DNA of 64,000 bases from a virus: the IMG/VR virus record IMGVR_UViG_3300030116_007024, positions 1-64,000 of that record; one strand, 5' to 3'. Shown one piece after another: positions 53,721-61,365 of the stretch. Numbering within the stretch: the first letter of the stretch is position 1; every line of letters starts with the position of its first letter. Below the pieces are notes generated by a model that was given only the letters and a program-made list of their open reading frames with translations, was not told the origin of the DNA and did no database searches. A program made the translations under genes and the position numbers.

Positions 53721-54471
53721 AAATTTTATAATTTTTAGAAATGCTAAACTATATGACGAAATAGTTCCACAAATGCAAGAGCATTATTGTGACTTTCATG
53801 GATTTAGTTTAGATTTAAAACGACCACTAGATGAAAAATTATGTGAACATATGTTCTCATTTCTAAATATAAAAGAAGATGTTAATATAGTATTAGTTGG
53901 ATTACCTGATCTTAGTTTGCCAGCAAAAAGAAAAATTAGTTTTGATTGGTTATTATTTAATGATTTAGTTAAGCCAGATAGAATAGCAATGGAACAAAAA
54001 TTTCCAAAGTTAGATATTGATATTGCAAAGTTTTCTACATTATGTGCTTGGTGGTTTAATTATGGCAAGTTTAAAACAGTTCGTTATAATAGTTTTGAAG
54101 CAGATAATGCTATAAATCTTCTTGAAAAAACAGATGATCCGTATTTTGAAAAAATAAGTTTTAAGTCACGAGTATTATTTGATTGCAAATTACAAGATGT
54201 ATTTTATACATTTGAATCTATTTGTACTAATAAAAAAATAATGACTAGTTATAATAAAAAATATCCATTAGTTGCATGTAGAGCAGAAACTCGAAAGGCT
54301 GTGGCTTCACAGAAACGTATAGGATATTGTGCTGGTTACATAAAGAATAGTTCTTTATATATTCATCATTGTAATGTTATAAAAAGATATAGAGGATTAG
54401 GAATTGAAAAAACTATGGAACAAGTATTATTTGATTGGGCCGAAGGTGAAGGTGCTAAAACTATTCTATAG
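53701..54471 (+). CDS. Protein with C-terminal partial GNAT acetyltransferase domain
   Basis: A 256-residue protein. The last 50 residues contain CAGYIKNSSLYIHHCNVIKR followed by YRGLGIEKTMEQVLFDWAE, which matches GNAT motif A with the acetyl-CoA loop R-x-x-G-x-G. The protein stops right after this helix, without motif B (the N...A..F/Y..GF segment). The acetyltransferase domain therefore looks truncated at the convergent junction, where its stop overlaps the minus-strand gene by 11 bases. The N-terminal 200 residues are not recognised. It may be a diverged or decayed acyltransferase. Confidence 0.55.
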   Translation: MYELRLKNFIIFRNAKLYDEIVPQMQEHYCDFHGFSLDLKRPLDEKLCEHMFSFLNIKEDVNIVLVGLPDLSLPAKRKISFDWLLFNDLVKPDRIAMEQKFPKLDIDIAKFSTLCAWWFNYGKFKTVRYNSFEADNAINLLEKTDDPYFEKISFKSRVLFDCKLQDVFYTFESICTNKKIMTSYNKKYPLVACRAETRKAVASQKRIGYCAGYIKNSSLYIHHCNVIKRYRGLGIEKTMEQVLFDWAEGEGAKTIL

Positions 54472-55135
54472 TAAACGGAACTGTATCTCTAAGTATTTTC
54501 TTTGTTTTTTCTGTAGGATCGCCTGTTATTTGCAACATAGGTCTATCCTCCCAGCTCATGTTAAAAGTTGAATGCGGAACTGAGATCCAATCAAACCACC
54601 AAGTATCCCCTGAACGCCATCTATCTAAAAAGTAATTACCGAACAATACACCTTGTCCAGGTTCCCAGTCTCTTAAAAATACAAGGAATCTTACTGTTTT
54701 ACTAGTTCTATCACTTTTTAATACATTTTCTTTTGTAGGCTTTCCTGGCAGGTTATCTACATGCCAAAGTAAATTATCTGTCGGATATTGTACATTATAT
54801 TTCCATGTATAATTTTCTAATTCAAAATACTCAAATGCTTTTCGCATATTAGGAAAATTATCTAACGAAATATCTTTTTCTCGCTTAGGCCAAACAACTG
54901 ATCTAAACATAGGTTGATCTGGATTTCCGCCTAAATCTCTAAGTTCTTTATCTTCTACTACATTTCCTTTAGAAGGCTTATTTGAAGAATGTCCATAATT
55001 TTGTTTATTATACGGAGCATCTTCTACATATTTGTTTGCTTCAGGCCACTCGTTACTAAAATCAAAAAGAAATCGTCCACAACGTTTAAAAAATCCGTTA
55101 GGACTATCTACGTGCCATTTCTCGAAGTGATACAC
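54461..55135 (-). CDS. Fe(II)/2OG-type oxygenase
   Basis: About 224 residues from GTG 55135, chosen because an AAAGGAAAGG ribosome site lies immediately upstream; a GTG at 55162 would add nine residues. LLWHVDNLPGK supplies the H-x-D pair (near residue 125), and ISVPHSTFNMSWEDRPMLQI the distal His and an Arg ten residues later. TVRFLVFLRDW and GDTWWFDW are core strands. This is the last gene of the minus-strand TctA run, converging on the GNAT-like gene. Substrate unknown. Confidence 0.75.
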   Translation of the reverse strand: MYHFEKWHVDSPNGFFKRCGRFLFDFSNEWPEANKYVEDAPYNKQNYGHSSNKPSKGNVVEDKELRDLGGNPDQPMFRSVVWPKREKDISLDNFPNMRKAFEYFELENYTWKYNVQYPTDNLLWHVDNLPGKPTKENVLKSDRTSKTVRFLVFLRDWEPGQGVLFGNYFLDRWRSGDTWWFDWISVPHSTFNMSWEDRPMLQITGDPTEKTKKILRDTVPFTIE

Positions 55136-55781
55136 TTTCCTTTCCTTTATACAATGCGGCACTTACGGTTGGTTCATGAATTTCGTAAGGCGGGTCCTTA
55201 ATATAATTTATCATCTCTGGCCAATTTCGTGTAAGCCAATTATCAGTATTAATTCCTTTTTGCCATTGTATATTATGCTTCTTTGTAAATTGAGCAATGC
55301 ATCTTGTTTCTACATTAATTTGACGCCACATCATTTCTTCTGTGCCATACCATTTATATGTAGGATATTGAATATGCCATCCGCCCGCTTCAAACCACCA
55401 ATCAAAACATATTTGTGGAGGTCTTAACACTAATAAAATATCTATTTCTGGTAAGTTTTCTGTGATCCAATCTAGTTGGTACGAAAACCAATGACATCTA
55501 CAGAAACGTATACAATTATCTGCATCAGCATCTAAATGAGCTTTATCAATTTCTGTAAATATTTCTTCTCTTGTTAATAAATGCAAGTTGTCAAAGTTTT
55601 CGCCACATTCATGGAATGGTCCAAAAAAAGCATGAGCATGATTACTATGATTTTCTGGATTATCTATACGCCATGGCGTATTGTCTGAACTGTCAACAAT
55701 AGTTGTTGATTGGCTTAACCATTTAGAAAGACCGGCCCATTTAGATCCTGGTGGACCGGTTACAAAGACATATTTAATCAT
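55104..55781 (-). CDS. P-loop sulfotransferase/kinase-like protein
   Basis: A 225-residue protein. YVFVTGPPGSKWAGLSKWL (residues 4-22) is a strand, phosphate-binding loop and helix of the sulfotransferase/kinase type. IDILLVLRPPQICFDWW resembles the LxR-x-P strand that binds the 3'-phosphate of PAPS. The C-terminus is Trp/Tyr-rich. It overlaps the upstream methyltransferase gene by 8 bases and the downstream oxygenase by about 32. A sulfotransferase role is inferred, but the loop would also fit a small kinase. Confidence 0.6.
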   Translation of the reverse strand: MIKYVFVTGPPGSKWAGLSKWLSQSTTIVDSSDNTPWRIDNPENHSNHAHAFFGPFHECGENFDNLHLLTREEIFTEIDKAHLDADADNCIRFCRCHWFSYQLDWITENLPEIDILLVLRPPQICFDWWFEAGGWHIQYPTYKWYGTEEMMWRQINVETRCIAQFTKKHNIQWQKGINTDNWLTRNWPEMINYIKDPPYEIHEPTVSAALYKGKESVSLREMARR

Positions 55782-56400
55782 GTTTTTTCCACCACCAAAC
55801 CATGCATAAAGGAAACTTTACTTTTGCCGCTTCTTCGCGGGTTTTGTATAAGTGATGAGGAGCATGAGCCATCTCAGTTTCTGGTTCCTTATGCATACTA
55901 ACATTACTGAGTTGTTCAGTCATTTTATATGCATCGTCAAGAGTCCAATTAAAACTTATAAATCCTTTATTTTCTTGTTCTTTTTCAGGTGGTATAGCAC
56001 TACCTAATCGTGCCCGGCATATGACAAACCCTCCTGGTTTTGTCCAATTAACACATGCCTCTAATTGTTTATATATTCTGTTATAATCGCCGAAGTTAAT
56101 GCTACCTAATGCAAGGACTGCATCAGCACAATCCTTGCCAAAGATATTATGTTTTACAACATCTTCAAACGATAGGTTTAAATCAACAGTATCATAAACA
56201 GTAGCAGGATCAAACCCTACTACGTTAGGCACTTTTCCTTTATATGGATTTGTTCCGCAACCAGCATCAATAATTAAATTAGGATTTAATGCAGTTAACT
56301 CAGCAATTAAGTTATTACTAGTTAATTCATGTGTTTCCCATTCTAGATGCCTGTAAGGCTTTTGGTTAAAATGTTCTACTACTGTATTATGATAGTCCAT
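55774..56400 (-). CDS. Class I SAM-dependent methyltransferase
   Basis: A 208-residue protein. LIIDAGCGTNPYKG near residues 41-54 is a canonical motif I (D-x-G-C-G-T). VVGFDPATVYDTVDLNL gives the acidic strand-2 end, DAVLALGSINFGD motif IV, and TKPGGFVICRA motif V/VI. It is distinct from the GGWYG/GWHG methyltransferases at 21053 and 23719. The acceptor is not predictable. One base separates it from the TctC-like gene's stop. Confidence 0.82.
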   Translation of the reverse strand: MDYHNTVVEHFNQKPYRHLEWETHELTSNNLIAELTALNPNLIIDAGCGTNPYKGKVPNVVGFDPATVYDTVDLNLSFEDVVKHNIFGKDCADAVLALGSINFGDYNRIYKQLEACVNWTKPGGFVICRARLGSAIPPEKEQENKGFISFNWTLDDAYKMTEQLSNVSMHKEPETEMAHAPHHLYKTREEAAKVKFPLCMVWWWKKHD

Positions 56401-56401
56401 G

Positions 56402-57496
56402 TTAATTTAAGAGCTCTTCTTTAAGAGTTGCTTTGTAACCCAACCCTTCGTTAACAAAACGTACTGCAACTTCAAGAGCACCTCTGTCAACTAAACCTAA
56501 AACTCGTGACATGACAAGTTCTGCATCACGCCCAACAAAAGCATCATAATTGCCTAATTTTGCAATTCGCTCTTCTTGGAAGGCCGGATCGTTCCATGTA
56601 GCCTTGGTAATCTTAACCATATCATTGGTATACTTACTACCTTTATTAATGAATAAACTCTTTTGTACTCCATCTCTCCATAGACGGGTTAGTACATAAC
56701 CATCATAAACAGTACCTGCAGGCTTCCTGCCCCATCTTGCTTCAAATACATCGTCAAAGCACATTCCTTTGAGTTGATCATTAGGATCATCAACCCATGT
56801 TGCAGTATTGTAATTCATCTGACAATGATGAAACCAAAGTTTAACTTTGTCTAAGTTGTCCTGATAAACTGCATTACCACTCCAATGTTGCCATGTTTCA
56901 CGACCTACTGACAATTCGCCATTAACAAGAGCTTGTTGTCTGCCGGATTTCATACCACGTACAATGATAACTTTTTCATCAAAGCATGCCATAAACTTAT
57001 CCATATTATCAGTAAATGGACACACCATTAATGCGGCCGCCCAGTGATCTGGCTCAGAACCGCCACCAGGATTAAGTGCTGATTTTTGAATGTCTGTTTC
57101 CGGATTATAATTTATATTGACAGGAACAAGCATGTTTCCTGGATGAATCATAATAGGAGTATATTTTCTAAAGTCATATCCTCCTACATCCTCAAGTAAT
57201 GTAGACACGGCATTACCACCATGACTTACTTGCATATGAGTAGGATCATGTCGTAATTGATTATGAAATGCTCTTAAGGATTTTTTACCTCGATTTCCAA
57301 TTACATACTTAAAATCAACTTTAGAAACAATTGAACCCTGATGAATATTATTATTCATGTGCTTGGCCCAAAGCCACGCCCATCTTGTTGTGCCACCTGG
57401 TTTAGGTCTTCCAGGAATTACTGCCCACATAGTTTCAGCAACTACCGCAGTAGAAATAAGAAGCATTGTAGCTAATACAAAATACTTTTTAAACAT
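56402..57496 (-). CDS. tctC: TctC-like (Bug family) periplasmic solute-binding protein
   Basis: A 364-residue protein with a clear signal peptide: MFKKYFVLATMLLISTAVVA then Glu, cleavage expected after the Ala. The mature part fits the tripartite tricarboxylate transporter binding proteins: an early PGG loop (RPKPGGTTRW), VSHGGNAVS and VRGMKSGRQQALVNGELSVG. Such proteins bind carboxylates in the periplasm and deliver them to TctA. It overlaps the tctA gene by 8 bases and has its own AAGGT ribosome site. It is somewhat divergent and longer than the usual ~320 residues, so ligand specificity may be altered. It is unusual in a presumed phage. Confidence 0.8.
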   Translation of the reverse strand: MFKKYFVLATMLLISTAVVAETMWAVIPGRPKPGGTTRWAWLWAKHMNNNIHQGSIVSKVDFKYVIGNRGKKSLRAFHNQLRHDPTHMQVSHGGNAVSTLLEDVGGYDFRKYTPIMIHPGNMLVPVNINYNPETDIQKSALNPGGGSEPDHWAAALMVCPFTDNMDKFMACFDEKVIIVRGMKSGRQQALVNGELSVGRETWQHWSGNAVYQDNLDKVKLWFHHCQMNYNTATWVDDPNDQLKGMCFDDVFEARWGRKPAGTVYDGYVLTRLWRDGVQKSLFINKGSKYTNDMVKITKATWNDPAFQEERIAKLGNYDAFVGRDAELVMSRVLGLVDRGALEVAVRFVNEGLGYKATLKEELLN

Positions 57497-58934
57497 AATT
57501 TACCTTTATTTTATTTGAAAATATTACCATCATTATTGATAATCCAATTACTATCATAACAAATGGTCTAGTTATTATTTGATAAAAATCATACATATCA
57601 TATAATTGATATGTGTATTCTTCGACTTTACTGCTGAGTATAAAACCAAGCAAAATTGCCGGTCTGCTGATGCTATAATACTTACATGCAAAGCCAAAAG
57701 CGGAAAATAACAAAAACATTAATGTATCTTCCAATATTGAGCTATAAAAATTTGTTGATATACAAGCCCACCATGTTACAATTATTATTGTAACAATAAA
57801 GAAATATTTATTAACACGTAAAATAGTTGATAACGGCCCTGCTAACAATAGTGACATTACTACTGTTACTATAAGAGCAATAAAGTATGAACTAAAAACT
57901 GTATTAATAAATTTTTGATCTTCCAGTAAGTAAGATTCACCTATTGGAAAACCAACAAATTGCCAAAGTCCCATAATAATCATTGTCCATGTAGACCCTG
58001 GTATACCTAACAGTAAAGTAGGCATTAACGCACCTGCTTTACCTGCATTATTAACACCCTCTGGTGCTACTAATCCCTCTGGTGCTCCTTTACCAAACGG
58101 AGTTTTAAATTTTCTTTTTAATTTTGTACCTATACCATATGAAAGCCATTCGGAACCCAGACCTCCATATCCTGGTAAGCATCCATAAAAGAAGCCTATT
58201 GCACCGCCTAAAAAACTATGTCGCCATAAACGAAAAGCATCTTTCACACCTTCTTTAATTTGGGTGAAATTGCTAACATGTTTTTCATATTTTATATCTG
58301 TTTTCCATAGAGACCATAATTCCGGAATACAAAAAAATCCTGTGGCTATAATTACTACACTAATACCATCATAAAAGTAGTCGTCGTGTCCAAATGTAAA
58401 TCTTGGATTACCAACGACATCGGATCCTATGGTTCCTAATCCAATTCCTATTGCTACTGCAATAATTCCTTTAAAAAAGCTACTTGTTAATAAACTTACG
58501 GTTAAAAAACTAAAAACAATAATACACCATATCTCTGGTATCATTAATAAATGTACATAATTTAGATATACTGGAAGTATTATCATAACAGGAATAACCC
58601 ATATTAATCCTTGTAAACCGCTTGTTGTAACTGCAAGAGCTATTGCATACGAACTTCTACCTTCCTTAGTCATTGGAAAGCCTTCTACCATAGTTGCGGC
58701 CGCAGAGTTAGCACCTGGTACACCTATGTATACACCAGCAAAACTATCACCTATTGTACATGAAATAGCCGCCGCCATGCTGAATGCAACAAACTCGTAA
58801 GGCATTCCCCAGAAATATGTTGCAATACTGAATAATAAAATTAGTGCTTTATTTGATCCTGAGGATGGTATAATACCAATAAAGAGTCCGTATAGCGTGC
58901 CTATAAAGGCAAACGACACAATACTTAAATCCAT
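57489..58934 (-). CDS. tctA: TctA-type large membrane subunit of a tripartite tricarboxylate transporter
   Basis: A 481-residue, strongly hydrophobic protein with about 10-12 membrane segments, near the usual TctA length. Conserved family blocks are visible: GIIPSSGSNKA, the YIGVPGANSAAATMVEGFPM loop, the second-half mirror GCLPGYGGLG, APEGVNNAGKAGAL and LLGIPGSTWTM. It would carry a solute, bound by the TctC-like partner encoded next, into the cell. No TctB small membrane subunit gene is present nearby. It is preceded by a ~94-base leader with two identical-core hairpins and a late-promoter box. Confidence 0.88.
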   Translation of the reverse strand: MDLSIVSFAFIGTLYGLFIGIIPSSGSNKALILLFSIATYFWGMPYEFVAFSMAAAISCTIGDSFAGVYIGVPGANSAAATMVEGFPMTKEGRSSYAIALAVTTSGLQGLIWVIPVMIILPVYLNYVHLLMIPEIWCIIVFSFLTVSLLTSSFFKGIIAVAIGIGLGTIGSDVVGNPRFTFGHDDYFYDGISVVIIATGFFCIPELWSLWKTDIKYEKHVSNFTQIKEGVKDAFRLWRHSFLGGAIGFFYGCLPGYGGLGSEWLSYGIGTKLKRKFKTPFGKGAPEGLVAPEGVNNAGKAGALMPTLLLGIPGSTWTMIIMGLWQFVGFPIGESYLLEDQKFINTVFSSYFIALIVTVVMSLLLAGPLSTILRVNKYFFIVTIIIVTWWACISTNFYSSILEDTLMFLLFSAFGFACKYYSISRPAILLGFILSSKVEEYTYQLYDMYDFYQIITRPFVMIVIGLSIMMVIFSNKIKVNYV

Positions 58935-58955
58935 TTATTTTTATTTTATTTAGGC

Positions 58956-58991
58956 AACTCTGTAAGAGTTAGTTTAGTGCTCTGTAAGAGC
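58956..58991 (-). repeat. Tandem palindromes (CTCTTACAGAG twice) in the tctA leader
   Basis: Read on the minus strand, AACTCTTACAGAGTT (58956-58970) and GCTCTTACAGAGC (58979-58991) are perfect inverted repeats sharing the 11-base core CTCTTACAGAG, with centres 22 bases apart, about two helical turns. They lie between the late-promoter box and the TctA start. They could be tandem operators for a dimeric regulator or two RNA hairpins. A third imperfect inverted repeat lies at 58992-59010. A 20-codon open frame (59008 to 58946) spans both copies but lacks a ribosome site. Confidence 0.75.
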
Positions 58992-59027
58992 GTATACATG
59001 TGATGCATACAAAATTTATTTATCTTT

Positions 59028-59036
59028 TATTTATAG
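59028..59036 (-). promoter_or_regulatory. T4-type late promoter (CTATAAATA, minus strand)
   Basis: The minus strand reads CTATAAATA, identical to the box at 45230-45238. It lies 93 bases before the TctA start and overlaps the end of the small upstream gene. It would drive the transporter-methyltransferase-oxygenase run. Confidence 0.7.
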
Positions 59037-59354
59037 ATATTCGTTATACAAATCTTCTGTTACACGAACAAAATTATTATCATCACCAACTTCTCCCCAA
59101 TTAGGAGTTTCCGTTTTTGCAGTAATAAAATCAAGTTCGTTGTTCCATTCTACTTTCATTAGTACTAGTTTTTTATTTGACGATAAGGTAAACTCTGGGT
59201 TAATTCCATACGTTGGTGTAACATTAGTATTAATCCAATTCTTTACAGTATCAAGCTCATTTATGGTTTCAAACTCAGTTATATCTGTATATATCCTGTC
59301 GGTATTGTCGAAAAAGTTCTTCCCATAAATAAACATGTACACAGTATACGCCAT
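59031..59354 (-). CDS. Uncharacterised 107-residue protein
   Basis: A small soluble acidic protein, with an AGGTGG ribosome site 6 bases before the ATG. Its start overlaps the ATG of the divergent radical SAM gene (shared CATG). YTVYMFIYGK at the N-terminus and WNNELDFITAKTETPNWGEV in the second half suggest a compact beta-rich fold. No family recognised; size and codon use are typical of small phage accessory proteins. Its end covers the promoter box of the tctA operon. Confidence 0.6.
   Translation of the reverse strand: MAYTVYMFIYGKNFFDNTDRIYTDITEFETINELDTVKNWINTNVTPTYGINPEFTLSSNKKLVLMKVEWNNELDFITAKTETPNWGEVGDDNNFVRVTEDLYNEYL
59324..59331 (+). promoter_or_regulatory. Probable T4-type late promoter box (CATAAATA)
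   Basis: CATAAATA, one base off TATAAATA, lies inside the divergent small gene 21 bases before ATG 59353. This distance matches the perfect box at 45230 and supports that start over ATG 59335. Confidence 0.45.
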
Positions 59355-60252
59355 GATTAACCACCTAAATTTAGAATTATTCGGAGGATGTAATTACACT
59401 TGTAAAATATGTCCTCAAGGTATTTATCAGAGAGAGAAACCATTTCTTACACATTTACCGTTTAAGTTTGCAACAGATATAATAGAACATGCACAAATGC
59501 ATGGCATTAAATCTGTGAGCTTACAGGGCTCTGGTGAACCAATTCTTTACAAAAAGTTAAAAGAAATTATAAGTTTTTGTAAAAAACTAGGTCTAAAATC
59601 TTATATAACAACCAATTTAAGCACAAAAAACGTCCAAGAACTTGAAGAATTATTTGACGCAGGACTAACAAGTATTCGTGTTAGTTTCATTGGATATGAT
59701 GCTAAGACGTATAACGAGTGGATGGGCCAAGATAAATTCCATGATGTGTACGATAAAGTTTGTGCCATGTATAATTATAACATATCTGTTAACTGTATTG
59801 CAATCGAAAAATACTGGTTAAATGAATATAAATTATTGTTCGATAACAAAGTTAAATTTGTTGTATGGAATAAGCATAACTGGTCTGGACAACTAAGTCA
59901 AGAAGAATCTAACGAACCTTGTCCTAAAGTATCGTGGCCTGTTTTAAATGTAAGAGCTGGTGGTTTAGATGGACATAAAGGTGCCGTTGTACCATGTTGC
60001 AATGTATTAGGTCAAGATAGTAAAGCCGTGCTAGGACATTTAGATGTAAATACAATATCTGAAATATGGAACGGCAAAGCATATAATAAGTTTAGAAAAA
60101 AGCACAAGGAAGGTAAAGCACATAAGATTGATGTTTGCAAAAACTGCGATCAACGAAGTGCAAGCAGGGATGCTCTACTTTATAGTAACTATGATATAAC
60201 ACAACGAGAGAATCATTCTGTATGGTTAGAGAATTATCGTTTGCGGAAATAA
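59353..60252 (+). CDS. Radical SAM/SPASM protein
   Basis: A 299-residue protein from ATG 59353; an in-frame ATG at 59335 sits too close to the promoter box. The SAM site is GGCNYTCKICPQG (Cys13, 17, 20), and SLQGSGEPILY replaces GGE. A standard C-terminal SPASM domain follows: NEPCPKVSW, VVPCCNVLG, LGHLDVNTISEIWNGK and CKNCDQR, giving the usual auxiliary-cluster cysteines. It is the first gene after the strand switch. It overlaps a GNAT gene by 31 bases. Substrate unknown, possibly peptide-like as in other SPASM enzymes. Confidence 0.88.
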   Translation: MINHLNLELFGGCNYTCKICPQGIYQREKPFLTHLPFKFATDIIEHAQMHGIKSVSLQGSGEPILYKKLKEIISFCKKLGLKSYITTNLSTKNVQELEELFDAGLTSIRVSFIGYDAKTYNEWMGQDKFHDVYDKVCAMYNYNISVNCIAIEKYWLNEYKLLFDNKVKFVVWNKHNWSGQLSQEESNEPCPKVSWPVLNVRAGGLDGHKGAVVPCCNVLGQDSKAVLGHLDVNTISEIWNGKAYNKFRKKHKEGKAHKIDVCKNCDQRSASRDALLYSNYDITQRENHSVWLENYRLRK

Positions 60253-60692
60253 AAGAAATTTGGGCAAAGGATCTTTGGAACGAAAAGTACAAAATAGAAG
60301 TGTTCAAAGACGGGCAGTTTCAACCTCAAGAAATTAAACCAATGAGTTGTATGGTGTTTAATAATTTACAACGTCTTGATGAAAATATATTTAAATTATA
60401 TACTCCTTTATTTTTAGGGTACTATAATAATGGTATAAAGGCGGTTAATTCAGGTCATAAAACGTCTGTATTACATTACCGTACTAGAGGAGCATGGTGT
60501 GATATGGATTGTAGACGCAAAGGATACAGCCATGAGATAATGAAAGTACTAGAAGAAGATGCTAAAAAACAACATGCAGAAATGATGTGGACATTTTCAA
60601 AAACATCCAGCATTCCTTTTTATGAAAGTTGTGGCTTTGAAAAAACAGGCCAAGGTAACGACACCAATTGGTATATGTACAAATATGTTTAA
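60222..60692 (+). CDS. GNAT-family N-acetyltransferase
   Basis: A 156-residue protein with a complete GNAT core. AWCDMDCRRKGYSHEIMKVL near residues 92-111 is motif A, with R-R-x-G-Y replacing R-x-x-G-x-G. MMWTFSKTSSIPFYESCGFE is motif B with the F-Y-x-x-x-G-F ending. It is placed between a radical SAM/SPASM gene and a small adenylating enzyme, suggesting acylation of a product amine. Acceptor unknown. It overlaps the following gene's start by 8 bases. Confidence 0.8.
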   Translation: MVRELSFAEIKEIWAKDLWNEKYKIEVFKDGQFQPQEIKPMSCMVFNNLQRLDENIFKLYTPLFLGYYNNGIKAVNSGHKTSVLHYRTRGAWCDMDCRRKGYSHEIMKVLEEDAKKQHAEMMWTFSKTSSIPFYESCGFEKTGQGNDTNWYMYKYV

Positions 60693-61365
60693 GAAGATTT
60701 CATTAACCACAGGTTTTTATTTAGAAACCTCTGGTACTACTGGCAAGCACAAAAAAATATTTCATACACCTGAACGTTTAAAAGCATCAAACAAAGCAGG
60801 TGTTGATTCTCAACAATTAACTAGCAAATCTAAAGTATTAACTGTATGCTCATTAAAACATGCAGGTGGCACAACTGCACAATCATTACCTGCAATAAGT
60901 GTAGGTGCTGAAGTAGTAGTTAAAAAATTTAATGCATTTACTTTTCATAACGATATTAAAGGATATACACATACACATTTAACTCCAGGTTTTTGTGAAT
61001 TATTAATGCGAAATAAAAACTGGGATAAACTTGATTTAACTGGTGTATGGGTTACATGTGGATCCGATTCAGTTTATCCATCTGTTATACAAGCATTTGT
61101 AAATAAAGGTGCTACGTTTATGTGTAATTGGGGTATGACAGAAGTTGGACCTTGTGCAATTAATAGAGTATTTGAGCCAAATAAAGAAGTAGGGTTATTA
61201 AATTATCCTTACTTAGGCAACAGATATTATTGTGATTATCGTATAGTTAATAATATATTGGAAGTAAAAGGCGATATCGTTTATGTTGACGATTGGTTTA
61301 GTACTGGCGATTTAGTAACACATGACAATGACGGACTCTGGTATCACGGTAGAAGTTCTAAGTAA
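60685..61365 (+). CDS. Miniature ANL-superfamily adenylating enzyme
   Basis: A 226-residue protein from ATG 60685; the frame is open further upstream inside the GNAT gene. Core motifs of acyl-CoA/aryl-acid ligases are present in order: LETSGTTGKHKK (P-loop), NWGMTEVG (adenine site), WFSTGDLVTHDNDGLWYHGR (hinge Asp). It lacks the ~150 N-terminal residues and the entire C-terminal lid after the hinge, being less than half of the usual ~500. It could still activate a small carboxylate as an adenylate. The following GNAT-like gene begins 44 bases inside it and might use the activated acid. Confidence 0.78.
   Translation: MFKKISLTTGFYLETSGTTGKHKKIFHTPERLKASNKAGVDSQQLTSKSKVLTVCSLKHAGGTTAQSLPAISVGAEVVVKKFNAFTFHNDIKGYTHTHLTPGFCELLMRNKNWDKLDLTGVWVTCGSDSVYPSVIQAFVNKGATFMCNWGMTEVGPCAINRVFEPNKEVGLLNYPYLGNRYYCDYRIVNNILEVKGDIVYVDDWFSTGDLVTHDNDGLWYHGRSSK

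Noticed and set aside
58946-59008. 20-residue leader peptide gene upstream of tctA
   Set aside because: No ribosome-binding site and no codon run typical of attenuation; the frame may be chance, so it is mentioned only with the leader repeats.
57489-59354. The 107-residue protein at 59031 as the missing TctB subunit
   Set aside because: TctB has four membrane segments; this protein is hydrophilic with no transmembrane stretch.
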